This document shows, in pieces, positions 44,424-52,449 of a stretch of DNA of 64,000 nt. The notes under the pieces were generated by a model. It made no database searches and had not been told where the DNA came from. It saw only the letters and a program-made list of their open reading frames with translations. The first letter of the stretch is position 1; every line of letters starts with the position of its first letter. The position numbers and the translations under genes are program-made. Source of the stretch: Pelomonas sp. SE-A7 (lineage in GTDB: Bacteria; Pseudomonadota; Gammaproteobacteria; Burkholderiales; Burkholderiaceae_C); contig NZ_JAUASW010000001.1 of the NCBI RefSeq assembly GCF_030345705.1, forward strand, positions 1,116,001 through 1,180,000, given 5' to 3'.

Positions 44424-46118
44424 TCAATGCGTCGAGGGGCTGGTCCGCATGGCGGCGAGAGCCTTGGCTTCCAGCGACTCGGCGAGCGCCGATTCGGCCA
44501 CCAGCACATCGCCTAGGCCCTCTGCACGCAGCAGCTCGGCCTCGTCCTCGTTCTCGGCGCGCAGCAGGACCCGGATGCCGGGGTTGAGCTGGCGGGCGGT
44601 CTCGCACATGCGGCGGGCCTGCAGGCTGTCGCCACCGGCAATCACCAGCAGCGCGGCACGGGCGATGTGGGCCTGGATCAGCACGCCCGGTTCGGCCGCA
44701 TCGCCACACACGGCGGCCAGGCCTTCAGCTCGCAGCGCCTCGACGACCTCGCGCTGCTGCTCGGCGATCACCAGGGCCAGGCCCTGAGCGCGCAAAGCCT
44801 GTGCGACACGGCTGCCGACGCGGCCATGGCCGACCAGCACCACCTGCCCTGCCAGGTGCTCGGCGCTGGTACTCGTGGGCAGCTCGGCCAGCGGATCGTC
44901 GCGCTGGGCCAGGCGGCGGGCCAGCGGCGAGCGCCTGAGTATCCAGCTCTCGGCCGGCGTGACCACCGAGAACAGCAAGGTGTTCAAGGCGATCGAGATC
45001 AGGGCTCCTGCCAGCACCAGGCTCTGCGCCTGGGCGTCCACCAGGCCCAGCGAGCGGCCCAGGCCCATCAGGATGAAGCTGAACTCGCCGATCTGGGCCA
45101 GGCTGGCGCCCACGGTCAGCGCGGTGTTCAGCGGGTAGCGCAAGAGCAGCACCAGACCCATCGCTGCCAGCGTCTTGCCGACGACGATGACGGCCACGAC
45201 CAGCAGCACCTTGAGCGGCTCGTCTATCAGCACCCGCGGCTCGAACAGCATGCCCACCGAGACGAAGAACAGCACGGCGAAGGCGTCGCGCAGCGGCAGC
45301 GACTCGTCGGCTGCGCGATGGCTGTACTGCGACTCGCGCAGCATCATGCCGGCGAAGAAGGCGCCCAGCGCGAACGAGACTTCGAACAGCTTGGCCGCCG
45401 CAAAGGCCACGCCCACGGCCGCCGAGATCACGCACAGCGTGAACAGCTCGCGCGAGCCGGTCGAGGCCACGGCCCACAGCAGCTTGGGCAGGGCCCGGCG
45501 GCCTATCACCAGCATCAGCGCAATGAAGGCGGCCACCTTGGCCAGCGTGATCAGCAAGGTGGTCGCCAGGCCGCTGCTCAGCTGACCACCATTGAGCAGA
45601 CCGGCCAGCGGCGGCAGCAGCACCAGGACCAGGACCATCACCAGGTCTTCGACCACCAGCCAGCCGACGGCGATGCGGCCGTTGGCCGTGTCCAATTGCT
45701 GGCGGGATTCCAGCGCGCGCAGCAGCACCACGGTGCTGGCCACCGACAGCGCAAGCCCGAACACCAGGGCCGCACCGGCGCCCCAGCCCCAGGCCCAGGC
45801 AAGACCCGCCCCCATGGCCGTGGCCACGGCGATCTGCACGACAGCGCCCGGCACGGCGATGCGTTTGACCGAGAGCAGGTCGGCAAACGAGAAATGCAGG
45901 CCCACGCCGAACATCAGCAGCATCACGCCGATCTCGGACAGCTGCGAGGCCAAGGCCAGGTCGCCGACGAAGCCAGGCGTCGACGGGCCTATGGCGATGC
46001 CCGCCAGCAGATAACCGACCAGCGGGGGCAGACGCAGCTTGAGCGCCACAAAGCCGAGGATCAGGGCAAGGCCGAAACCGGCGGCGAGGATGGCAATCAG
46101 GCTGACGTCATGGGGCAT
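44424..46118 (-). CDS. Monovalent cation:proton antiporter-2 (KefB/YbaL-like) with RCK domain
   Basis: 564 residues. About twelve or thirteen membrane helices (5-385) including the CPA2 motif MFGVGLHFS and VEDLVMVLVLVLLPPL, followed by a TrkA-N/RCK domain with NAD-binding motif LVGHGRVGSRVAQAL at about 430. The layout and sequence flavour resemble E. coli YbaL. Probably K+/H+ antiport gated by NAD(H) or a ligand. Located between lolA and rarA, 33 bp from lolA. Confidence 0.87.
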   Translation of the reverse strand: MPHDVSLIAILAAGFGLALILGFVALKLRLPPLVGYLLAGIAIGPSTPGFVGDLALASQLSEIGVMLLMFGVGLHFSFADLLSVKRIAVPGAVVQIAVATAMGAGLAWAWGWGAGAALVFGLALSVASTVVLLRALESRQQLDTANGRIAVGWLVVEDLVMVLVLVLLPPLAGLLNGGQLSSGLATTLLITLAKVAAFIALMLVIGRRALPKLLWAVASTGSRELFTLCVISAAVGVAFAAAKLFEVSFALGAFFAGMMLRESQYSHRAADESLPLRDAFAVLFFVSVGMLFEPRVLIDEPLKVLLVVAVIVVGKTLAAMGLVLLLRYPLNTALTVGASLAQIGEFSFILMGLGRSLGLVDAQAQSLVLAGALISIALNTLLFSVVTPAESWILRRSPLARRLAQRDDPLAELPTSTSAEHLAGQVVLVGHGRVGSRVAQALRAQGLALVIAEQQREVVEALRAEGLAAVCGDAAEPGVLIQAHIARAALLVIAGGDSLQARRMCETARQLNPGIRVLLRAENEDEAELLRAEGLGDVLVAESALAESLEAKALAAMRTSPSTH

Positions 46119-46151
46119 CCTCGCGGGCTCCTGGGGATGGGGTTGTCTTGA

Positions 46152-46769
46152 CTACTGCTCGATCAGGTCGGCGCCTGCAGGCAACTGGAAACGGAAGCGC
46201 TCGGCCGCGATGGCCGGGTTGGGCACGACGCCGGCGAATTCCAGCAGCGATTTCTGGCCGAAGGCATCGACGATTTCCAGCGCGGCCAGCTCGCCGGCCT
46301 TGAAGCCAATCTTGAGGCTCTGGATGCTGCCCTCGGCCTGGCGCGGCGTGGCGAGCACCCAGTCCAGGCCTTTGTCCGCGGGCAGGGCCTTGAGCACGAA
46401 GTCCTTGGCCACATTGCCGCCGGCCAGCAGGGCCGCGGGCGTGGCGCCCAGGGCCTGGTCGATTCTCCGGCTGCTGGCCTGGTTCAGGTCGGGGTCGTAG
46501 ATCCAGACCTTCTGGCCGTCAGCCACGATGGTCTGCTCGAAAGGCTTCTGGTAGACGAAACGGAACTGGTTGGGCCGCTGGAACTCGAAGCTGCCCGAGG
46601 ACTTCTTGGTCTTCTTGCCGTCCGGCGAGGTGACCGTCTGGCTGAAGCTGGCACGGCCGCTCTTCACGTCCTTCAGGAAGCCGTTCAGCGTGTCCACCGA
46701 GTCGGCCTTGGCAGACAGGGCCAGGACCGCGGCCAGGGAGACCAGGATTCGTTTCATCGTCATCGTCAT
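46152..46769 (-). CDS. lolA: Outer-membrane lipoprotein carrier protein LolA
   Basis: Up to 205 residues; three in-frame ATGs (46769, 46763, 46757) precede the signal peptide MKRILVSLAAVLALSAKA with cleavage before DSVD. LolA features: LNGFLKDVKSGRASFSQTV, QRPNQFRFVY and IWVYDPDL-like KVWIYDPDL. It shuttles lipoproteins across the periplasm to LolB. The first ATG overlaps the ftsK stop by 4 bp. Confidence 0.95.
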   Translation of the reverse strand: MTMTMKRILVSLAAVLALSAKADSVDTLNGFLKDVKSGRASFSQTVTSPDGKKTKKSSGSFEFQRPNQFRFVYQKPFEQTIVADGQKVWIYDPDLNQASSRRIDQALGATPAALLAGGNVAKDFVLKALPADKGLDWVLATPRQAEGSIQSLKIGFKAGELAALEIVDAFGQKSLLEFAGVVPNPAIAAERFRFQLPAGADLIEQ

Positions 46770-49153
46770 TCGTCGCGCTTGGGCACGATCAGTTCGCGGC
46801 TGCCGTTGGTGGCCATGGCACCGACCACGCCCGACTTCTCCATCTGCTCCAGCAGGCGGGCCGCGCGGTTGTAGCCAATGCGCAGGTGGCGCTGCACCAG
46901 CGAGATCGAGGCCCGGCGGTGCTGCAGCACGATGCCCACGGCCTGGTCGTACATGGGATCGGCTTCGCCGTCGCCGCCACCGCCGCCGCCCAGGGCACCG
47001 GGCTCGCCGCCCTCGCCTTCCAGCACGCCGCCTTCGAGGATGCCCTCGATGTAGTTGGGCTCGCCGCCCTGCTCCTTCAGATATTCGACGACGCGGTGCA
47101 CTTCCTCGTCGCTGACGAAGGCGCCATGCACCCGCACCGGCAGGCCGGTACCCGAGGCCATGTAGAGCATGTCGCCCATGCCCAGGAGCGCCTCGGCGCC
47201 CATCTGGTCGAGGATGGTGCGGCTGTCGATCTTGGAGCTGACCTGGAAGGACAGGCGGGTCGGGATATTGGCCTTGATCAGGCCGGTAATCACGTCCACG
47301 GACGGACGCTGCGTGGCCAGGATCAGGTGAATGCCGGCGGCGCGGGCCTTCTGGGCCAGGCGGGCGATCAGTTCCTCGATCTTCTTGCCGACCACCATCA
47401 TCAGGTCGGCCAGCTCGTCGATCACCACCACGATGTGCGGCAGGCGCTCAAGCGGTTCCGGCTCCTCAGGCGTGAGGCTGAACGGGTTGCCTATCTTCTC
47501 GCCGCGCTCGGTGGCCTCGTCGATCTTCTTGTTGTAGCCGGCCAGGTTGCGGACGCCCATCTTGGACATCAGCTTGTAGCGCCGCTCCATCTCGCCCACG
47601 CACCAGTTGAGCGCGTTGGCCGCCTGCTTCATGTCGGTCACGACCGGCGCCAGCAGGTGCGGGATGCCCTCGTAGACGCTCATTTCCAGCATCTTGGGGT
47701 CGATCATGATCAGGCGCACGTCGCGCGCCTCTGCCTTGTAGAGCAGGCTCAGGATCATGGCGTTGATGCCCACCGACTTGCCCGAACCGGTGGTGCCGGC
47801 CACCAGGCAGTGCGGCATCTTGGCCAGGTCGGCCACCATGGGCGCGCCCACGATGTCCTTGCCAAGGGCCATGGTCAGCATGGAAGCCGCATCGGCATAC
47901 ACCTGGGAACCGAGGATCTCGGACAGGCGTATGGTCTGGCGCCGCGCATTGGGCAGCTCCAGCGCCATGAAGTTCTTGCCAGGGATGGTCTCGACCACGC
48001 GGATGCTCACGAGACTGAGGGAACGCGCCAGGTCCTTGGCCAGGTTGACGATCTGCGAGCCCTTGACGCCGGTGGCGGGTTCGATTTCGTAACGGGTGAT
48101 TACCGGGCCGGGCGAGGCCGCCACCACGCGCACCTCGACGCCGAAGTCGCGCAGCTTCTTCTCGATCATGCGTGAGGTCATTTCCAGCGACTCGGGCGTC
48201 ACCGTCTCCACGCGGGTCGGCGCGGCATCCAGCAGGTCGATCTGCGGCAGCTTGGCATCGCTGGGGTCGCTGAACAGGGTCTGCTGGCGCTCCTTGGCCA
48301 CGCGCGTGGACTTGGGCACCTCGATCACCGGCGCCTCGATGACGATGGGCTTGTGCTCCTCGACGACGGCCCGCTCGACCTCGACCACCTGCTCGCGTTC
48401 CAGCGCAGCCTGCTCGCCGACCTTCTGGTCCTCGGCGATCTCGCGGCGCTCCTGGCGGCGTTCGCGCAGCGACTCCAGCCAGCTGCCCAGCTGCTCGGCA
48501 AGGTTCAGCCAGGAGAACTTCAGGGCCAGGGCCGCACCCAGCAGCAGCAAGGCAATCCAGACCACGCCGGAGCCGGCGAAGCCCAGGGCCTTCATGCTCC
48601 ACGGCCCCAGCAGATAACCGATGACGCCGCCGGCATGGCCGGGCAGGCGCGGCTCCCAGCCGTAGAGGCGCGACCATTCCAGTGCGCAACTCGCGGCGAC
48701 CAGCAGGACCAGGCCCAGCAACCACAGGCCGGCTCCCCGGGCAGGATGCGAAACCACATGCGTCGCCTCCTGAGCGCGCAGCACCCGCGCCAGCAGGCCC
48801 AACCACAGGCGCAGGGACACCAACATCAGCCACCAGGCTGAGTAGCCGAAGCAAAACAGCAGCAGGTCGGAGATCCAGGCGCCCAGCGCGCCCAGGCGGT
48901 TGGCATAGAGCTCGCGGCTGCCGGAGATCGAGAAGGCGGCGTCGGCCTTGTCGTGGCTGACCAGGGCCAGCAGCACCAGGAACCAGGCGAACGCGCCAAG
49001 AATCAGCCATAGCGGCGTGCGCATGGGATGGCTGGCCGGTACGGGCGGCGCCGCGGCCTTGCGGCCTTGGCGCTTGTAGACCTTGCCTTGGGCCGGGGCG
49101 GCATCACCACCGCCACCCAGCAAAGAACCGAGAGGAAAACTCATGGCGCGCAT
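46766..49153 (-). CDS. ftsK: DNA translocase FtsK
   Basis: 795 residues from ATG 49153, or 792 from ATG 49144 (MSFPLGSLL). Four N-terminal membrane helices (about 30-180), a charged linker, then the RecA-like motor (GTTGSGKSVG; VVVIDELADLMM) and the C-terminal gamma winged helix (QRHLRIGYNRAARLLEQME) that reads KOPS. It pumps chromosome ends at the septum and activates XerCD. Start region lies in a 59-bp tandem duplication, so the start context exists twice. Confidence 0.95.
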   Translation of the reverse strand: MRAMSFPLGSLLGGGGDAAPAQGKVYKRQGRKAAAPPVPASHPMRTPLWLILGAFAWFLVLLALVSHDKADAAFSISGSRELYANRLGALGAWISDLLLFCFGYSAWWLMLVSLRLWLGLLARVLRAQEATHVVSHPARGAGLWLLGLVLLVAASCALEWSRLYGWEPRLPGHAGGVIGYLLGPWSMKALGFAGSGVVWIALLLLGAALALKFSWLNLAEQLGSWLESLRERRQERREIAEDQKVGEQAALEREQVVEVERAVVEEHKPIVIEAPVIEVPKSTRVAKERQQTLFSDPSDAKLPQIDLLDAAPTRVETVTPESLEMTSRMIEKKLRDFGVEVRVVAASPGPVITRYEIEPATGVKGSQIVNLAKDLARSLSLVSIRVVETIPGKNFMALELPNARRQTIRLSEILGSQVYADAASMLTMALGKDIVGAPMVADLAKMPHCLVAGTTGSGKSVGINAMILSLLYKAEARDVRLIMIDPKMLEMSVYEGIPHLLAPVVTDMKQAANALNWCVGEMERRYKLMSKMGVRNLAGYNKKIDEATERGEKIGNPFSLTPEEPEPLERLPHIVVVIDELADLMMVVGKKIEELIARLAQKARAAGIHLILATQRPSVDVITGLIKANIPTRLSFQVSSKIDSRTILDQMGAEALLGMGDMLYMASGTGLPVRVHGAFVSDEEVHRVVEYLKEQGGEPNYIEGILEGGVLEGEGGEPGALGGGGGGDGEADPMYDQAVGIVLQHRRASISLVQRHLRIGYNRAARLLEQMEKSGVVGAMATNGSRELIVPKRDE

Positions 49154-49259
49154 TGTGGCGCATGCGCCGATTGGCCCCTGCCATGAGTTTCGCTAAAACT
49201 CATGGCGCGCATTGTGGCGCATGCGCCGATTGGCCCCTGCCATGAGTTTCGCTAAAGCT
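49142..49259. repeat. 59-bp tandem duplication at the ftsK start
   Basis: Units 49142-49200 and 49201-49259 differ at one position (A/G at 49198 versus 49257), and a partial third start (CATGGCG) begins at 49260. Each unit includes the CATGGCGCGCATTG stretch that carries the two candidate ftsK start codons. Between units GCCATGAGTTT (49180-49190) pairs perfectly with AAACTCATGGC (49196-49206) as an 11-bp hairpin. The upstream copy reads ATGAGTTTT followed by a short open frame out of line with ftsK. Confidence 0.9.
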
Positions 49260-49317
49260 CATGGCGCCATGGTGGCCATGACTCTGGGCCGCCCCTCCCG
49301 GGACGGCCCTCGAACGC

Positions 49318-49986
49318 TCAGTCGTGCTGCAGGCGTTCCTTGATGACGACCGAACCGTTCTCCAGCGTCTCGATCACGCCCTTGTCTTCCAGGTCCTTCA
49401 TCACACGGCTGACCATCTCGCGCGAGGCGCCGACCACCTTGGCCATGTCTTGCCGCGAGACCTTGCCGCGGATGATCTTGATGCCCTTCTCTTCCTCGGC
49501 CATGTCGAGCAGGGTGCGGGCCACGCGGCCGTAGACGTCCAGCAGGGCCAGCGATTCGATCTGCCGGTCGGCATTGCGCAGCCTGGCCACCAGGCCGCGC
49601 AGGATGGCGTAGGCCAGGCTGCTGCTCTCGGGCAGGCAGCGGGCGAACTCCATGCGGCCCAGCACCAGCATGTCGGTCTGGACTTCGGCGCGCACCGTGG
49701 CCGAATGGTTTTCGTTGTCGATCAGGCTCATCTCGCCCACGTAGTCGCCGGGCTGAAGCACCGCCAGGATGACCTCGCGGCCGCGGCTGTCCGCCGTCAG
49801 CACACGGGCGCGACCGTTCAGCAGGATAAACAGCGCATTGGACTTCGTGCCTTGCTCGACGATGATCTCGCCCCGCTTGAAGCGGCGCTTCACCACGCTG
49901 TCGGCAATCGACTGAGCCTGATCGGTGGTCAGCAGAGAGAACAGGGGCACCCTGCGGATCAGGTCCAGGTTCGACAGCATCGCCAT
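49318..49986 (-). CDS. Crp/Fnr family transcriptional regulator
   Basis: 222 residues from ATG 49986 (MAMLSNLDLIRRVPLF). An N-terminal cyclic-nucleotide-binding barrel (about 15-130, with GEMSLIDNENHSATVRA as phosphate-binding cassette-like stretch) and a C-terminal winged HTH with recognition segment GASREMVSRVMKDL. The cassette contains Arg after NHSAT, closer to CRP than to Fnr, and no Fe-S cysteine cluster is present. Divergent from trxB, same strand as ftsK with the duplication between. Confidence 0.9.
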   Translation of the reverse strand: MAMLSNLDLIRRVPLFSLLTTDQAQSIADSVVKRRFKRGEIIVEQGTKSNALFILLNGRARVLTADSRGREVILAVLQPGDYVGEMSLIDNENHSATVRAEVQTDMLVLGRMEFARCLPESSSLAYAILRGLVARLRNADRQIESLALLDVYGRVARTLLDMAEEEKGIKIIRGKVSRQDMAKVVGASREMVSRVMKDLEDKGVIETLENGSVVIKERLQHD

Positions 49987-50161
49987 GTATAGCCTCCAGT
50001 TGGGAATGTTTTGCGATGACCTCACGCCAGCCAGGCGCAAGGGTCGCGTGCCTAAAATGGCCGCATTGTGCCAACTGCTTCACGCCCTCCAATAGGGTGT
50101 AGGCCGTATAAGCGCAGCCCCGCCGGCTTGTGTAGGCCGCACGCAACCCCAGATAGCCCCC

Positions 50162-51121
50162 ATGACCCAAAGCACCCAACACCACAAGCTGCTGATCCTC
50201 GGCTCCGGCCCGGCCGGCTACACGGCCGCCATCTATGCCGCCCGCGCCAACCTGCAGCCGACCTTGATCACCGGCATCGCCCAGGGCGGCCAGCTGATGA
50301 CCACGACCGAGGTGGACAACTGGCCGGCGGACGTGATGGGCGTCCAGGGCCCGGAGCTGATGCAGCGCTTCCAGCAGCATGCCGAGCGCTTCAACACCCA
50401 GATGGTGTTCGACCACATCAACGAGGTCGACCTGTCCAAGCGCCCGTTCACGCTCAAGGGCGACAGCGGCAGCTACGGCTGCGACGCCCTGATCATCGCC
50501 ACCGGCGCCTCGGCCAAATACCTGGGCCTGCCTTCGGAAGAGAGCTTCATGGGCCGCGGTGTCAGCGGTTGTGCGACCTGCGACGGCTTCTTCTACCGCG
50601 GCCAGGAAGTCTGCGTGGTCGGCGGAGGCAACACCGCCGTCGAGGAGGCCCTGTACCTGAGCAATATCGCCACCAAGGTCCACGTGATCCACCGCCGCGA
50701 CAAGTTCCGCGCCGAGCCCATCCTGGTGGACAAAATGATGGCCAAGGTCGCCGAGGGCAAGATGGTGCTGCACACCTTCCACACGCTGGACGAAGTGCTG
50801 GGCGACCAGAGCGGCGTCACCGGCGTCCGAATCAAGAGCACGCAGGACGGCTCGACCACCGATCTGAAGCTGCAGGGCTGCTTCATCGCCATCGGCCACC
50901 AGCCCAACACCGACATCTTCAAGGGCCAGCTGGAGATGAAGGACGGCTACATCGTCACCAAGAGCGGCCTGAACGGATTTGCCACCATGACCAGCGTGCC
51001 CGGCGTCTTTGCCGCCGGCGACGTGCAGGACCATGTCTACCGCCAAGCCATCACCTCGGCCGGCACCGGCTGCATGGCCGCGCTGGACGCCCAGCGGTTC
51101 CTGGAGCAGGAACAGGGCTGA
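50162..51121 (+). CDS. trxB: Thioredoxin reductase
   Basis: 319 residues. FAD motif GSGPAGYTAA at 15-24, redox pair Cys137-Ala-Thr-Cys140 (SGCATCDGF), NADPH motif GGGNTAVEEALYL and the C-terminal FAD-closing stretch GVFAAGDVQDHVYRQAITSAG match low-Mr TrxB. It reduces thioredoxin with NADPH. Divergent from the Crp-family gene; terminator follows. Confidence 0.97.
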   Translation: MTQSTQHHKLLILGSGPAGYTAAIYAARANLQPTLITGIAQGGQLMTTTEVDNWPADVMGVQGPELMQRFQQHAERFNTQMVFDHINEVDLSKRPFTLKGDSGSYGCDALIIATGASAKYLGLPSEESFMGRGVSGCATCDGFFYRGQEVCVVGGGNTAVEEALYLSNIATKVHVIHRRDKFRAEPILVDKMMAKVAEGKMVLHTFHTLDEVLGDQSGVTGVRIKSTQDGSTTDLKLQGCFIAIGHQPNTDIFKGQLEMKDGYIVTKSGLNGFATMTSVPGVFAAGDVQDHVYRQAITSAGTGCMAALDAQRFLEQEQG

Positions 51122-51140
51122 TCCCCGCGCCTACGACGGC

Positions 51141-51176
51141 AAGCCCGGCAGCGCCAGCTGGCCGGGCTTTTCTTTT
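51141..51176 (+). terminator. Rho-independent terminator of trxB
   Basis: AAGCCCGGC (51141-51149), 11-base loop, GCCGGGCTT (51161-51169), then TTCTTTT. Immediately followed by a TATAAT box for the ribosomal-protein operon. Confidence 0.85.
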
Positions 51177-51181
51177 GTGGC

Positions 51182-51187
51182 TATAAT
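51182..51187 (+). promoter_or_regulatory. -10 box of the rpmB-rpmG promoter
   Basis: A perfect TATAAT. No good -35 hexamer is seen at 16-18 bp upstream, where the trxB terminator ends. The start would fall near 51194, giving a 155-nt leader before rpmB. Confidence 0.55.
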
Positions 51188-51193
51188 CGCCGG

Positions 51194-51349
51194 CTTGCCT
51201 GCTGGATAGACCGCACCGTTGTCGGGTTCCTTGCGAACCTGACCCGGCTTGGCAGGCATTGCGGTCGAAGGGGTGTCTTGGTTTTCGGATCCCGCACGGG
51301 ATCTTCAAGCCACCTGGTGAAGCGATAGTAATCAAACCGGAGAAGCGTC
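51194..51349 (+). ncRNA. Structured 5' leader of rpmB-rpmG (putative ribosomal-protein leader)
   Basis: Contains nested complementary pairs: CCGCA/TGCGG (outer, about 51212-51265) and GTCGGGTTC with GAACCTGAC (one mismatch) inside, and a separate hairpin GATCCCG-CAC-GGGATC at about 51287-51302. This amount of structure is unusual for a 155-nt leader and could bind L28 or ribosomal protein. The folding was judged by eye. Confidence 0.4.
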
Positions 51350-51583
51350 ATGGCACGCGTCTGTCAAGTCACGGGCAAGAAGCCCATGGTGGGAAACAAT
51401 GTCTCCCACGCCAACAACAAGACCAAGCGTCGGTTCCTGCCCAATCTGCAGTACCGCCGTTTCTGGGTCGAGAGCGAGAACCGCTGGGTCCGCCTGCGCA
51501 TCAGCAACGCCGCTCTGCGTTTGATCGACAAGGTCGGCATCGACCAAGTCGTCGCCGATCTGCGCGCCAAGGGCGAGCTCTGA
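51350..51583 (+). CDS. rpmB: 50S ribosomal protein L28
   Basis: 77 residues; MARVCQVTGKKPMVGNNVSHANNKTKRRFLPNL is the L28 start, with basic SHANNKTKRRF. GGAGAAG ribosome site. Followed by rpmG after 35 bp. Confidence 0.98.
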   Translation: MARVCQVTGKKPMVGNNVSHANNKTKRRFLPNLQYRRFWVESENRWVRLRISNAALRLIDKVGIDQVVADLRAKGEL

Positions 51584-51618
51584 TCGCCAGTCCCCTTTAA
51601 CTATCTAGGAGCATCAAC

Positions 51619-51789
51619 ATGGCTGCAAAAGGCGGACGCGAGAAGATCAAGCTGGAATCCACGGCTGGTACCGGTCACTTCTACACCACCAACAAGAACA
51701 AGAAGACGACGCCCGAAAAGCTCGAATTCATGAAGTTCGACCCCAAGGCTCGCAAGCACGTCCTGTACAAGGAAATCAAGCTGAAGTAA
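51619..51789 (+). CDS. rpmG: 50S ribosomal protein L33
   Basis: 56 residues: starts MAAKGGREKIKLESTAGTG, contains TTKNK-like FYTTNKNKKTTPEKLE and ends KHVLYKEIKLK. AGGAGC ribosome site 9 bp upstream. Zinc-ligand Cys pairs are absent, so this is the non-zinc (C-minus) form. Second gene of rpmB-rpmG. Confidence 0.97.
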   Translation: MAAKGGREKIKLESTAGTGHFYTTNKNKKTTPEKLEFMKFDPKARKHVLYKEIKLK

Positions 51790-51818
51790 TTCGGCGCCAG
51801 GCTTGCGCCTTCAACAAG

Positions 51819-51841
51819 AAACCCGCCTCGGCGGGTTTTTT
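51819..51841 (+). terminator. Rho-independent terminator of rpmB-rpmG
   Basis: AAACCCGCC (51819-51827), loop TC, GGCGGGTTT (51830-51838), then T run to 51841. Confidence 0.9.
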
Positions 51842-51863
51842 GCTTTCTGGTCGAGCGAATGGC

Positions 51864-52349
51864 TCAGGGCTTTTTGCCGCCGCCGAACTCTTCCTTCAGC
51901 CACTCGTCGAGCATGCGCTTCTCGAAGCGCAGCTGATCACCCGTGGAATAGCGGTTGGAACGGTCCATGTAGTTCATGTCCACGACATGGGCCTTGCCTT
52001 CCTTGAGCACCCGACCGCCTTCGGTGAGCTTGTAGCTGAGGTCCATGGTCGGGATCGTAATTTGGCGCATCACGCGGATATGGTCCATGCGCCGCCCCCA
52101 GGGCTCCTCTTCACCGGCCAGGTTGACGTCGGAAACCTCGATCGCGAGGTCCTGGCTGCCACTCAGGTATTTGGCGGCCTGGGTCTGCAGATGCGACTGG
52201 ATGCCCTTGAGCGTCTCGTCACGATCACCGGTGAACCAGCCCAGGTCAACGAACTTCTCAGGCTGGACGAAACGCACGGTCACCGCAGCCTGTGCACCAG
52301 CACTCACCAGCAGGGCTGCCATCAGCAGCGGCTTGAAGATCCTGTTCAT
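51864..52349 (-). CDS. DUF3016 domain-containing exported protein
   Basis: 161 residues from ATG 52349 after an AGGAGGCTCC ribosome site; an upstream in-frame ATG is weaker. Signal peptide MNRIFKPLLMAALLVSAGAQA, then VTVRFVQPEKFVDLGWF, an N-terminal DUF3016 hallmark, and ADxNYMDRSN-like DMNYMDRSN. Periplasmic; function unknown. Confidence 0.82.
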   Translation of the reverse strand: MNRIFKPLLMAALLVSAGAQAAVTVRFVQPEKFVDLGWFTGDRDETLKGIQSHLQTQAAKYLSGSQDLAIEVSDVNLAGEEEPWGRRMDHIRVMRQITIPTMDLSYKLTEGGRVLKEGKAHVVDMNYMDRSNRYSTGDQLRFEKRMLDEWLKEEFGGGKKP

Positions 52350-52402
52350 GGGAGCCTCCTTCGTCATGAAAGACATGGAGAAGTATAGGCAGCACCCATG
52401 AA

Positions 52403-52427
52403 AAAGGCGCCGACTCGCGGCGCCTTT
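52403..52427 (-). terminator. Rho-independent terminator of the desaturase gene
   Basis: AAAGGCGCCG (52403-52412), loop ACTCG, CGGCGCCTTT (52418-52427). On the minus strand it runs into a T-tract from the A5 at 52401-52405. Confidence 0.85.
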
Positions 52428-52449
52428 ACCTCGCTTAACGCGCAGGCTT

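Noticed and set aside
50065..50082. A TGTGC...TCACG pair between the Crp-family gene and trxB, like a CRP site
   Set aside because: The half-sites are 2 bp too far apart for the CRP consensus and both carry mismatches.
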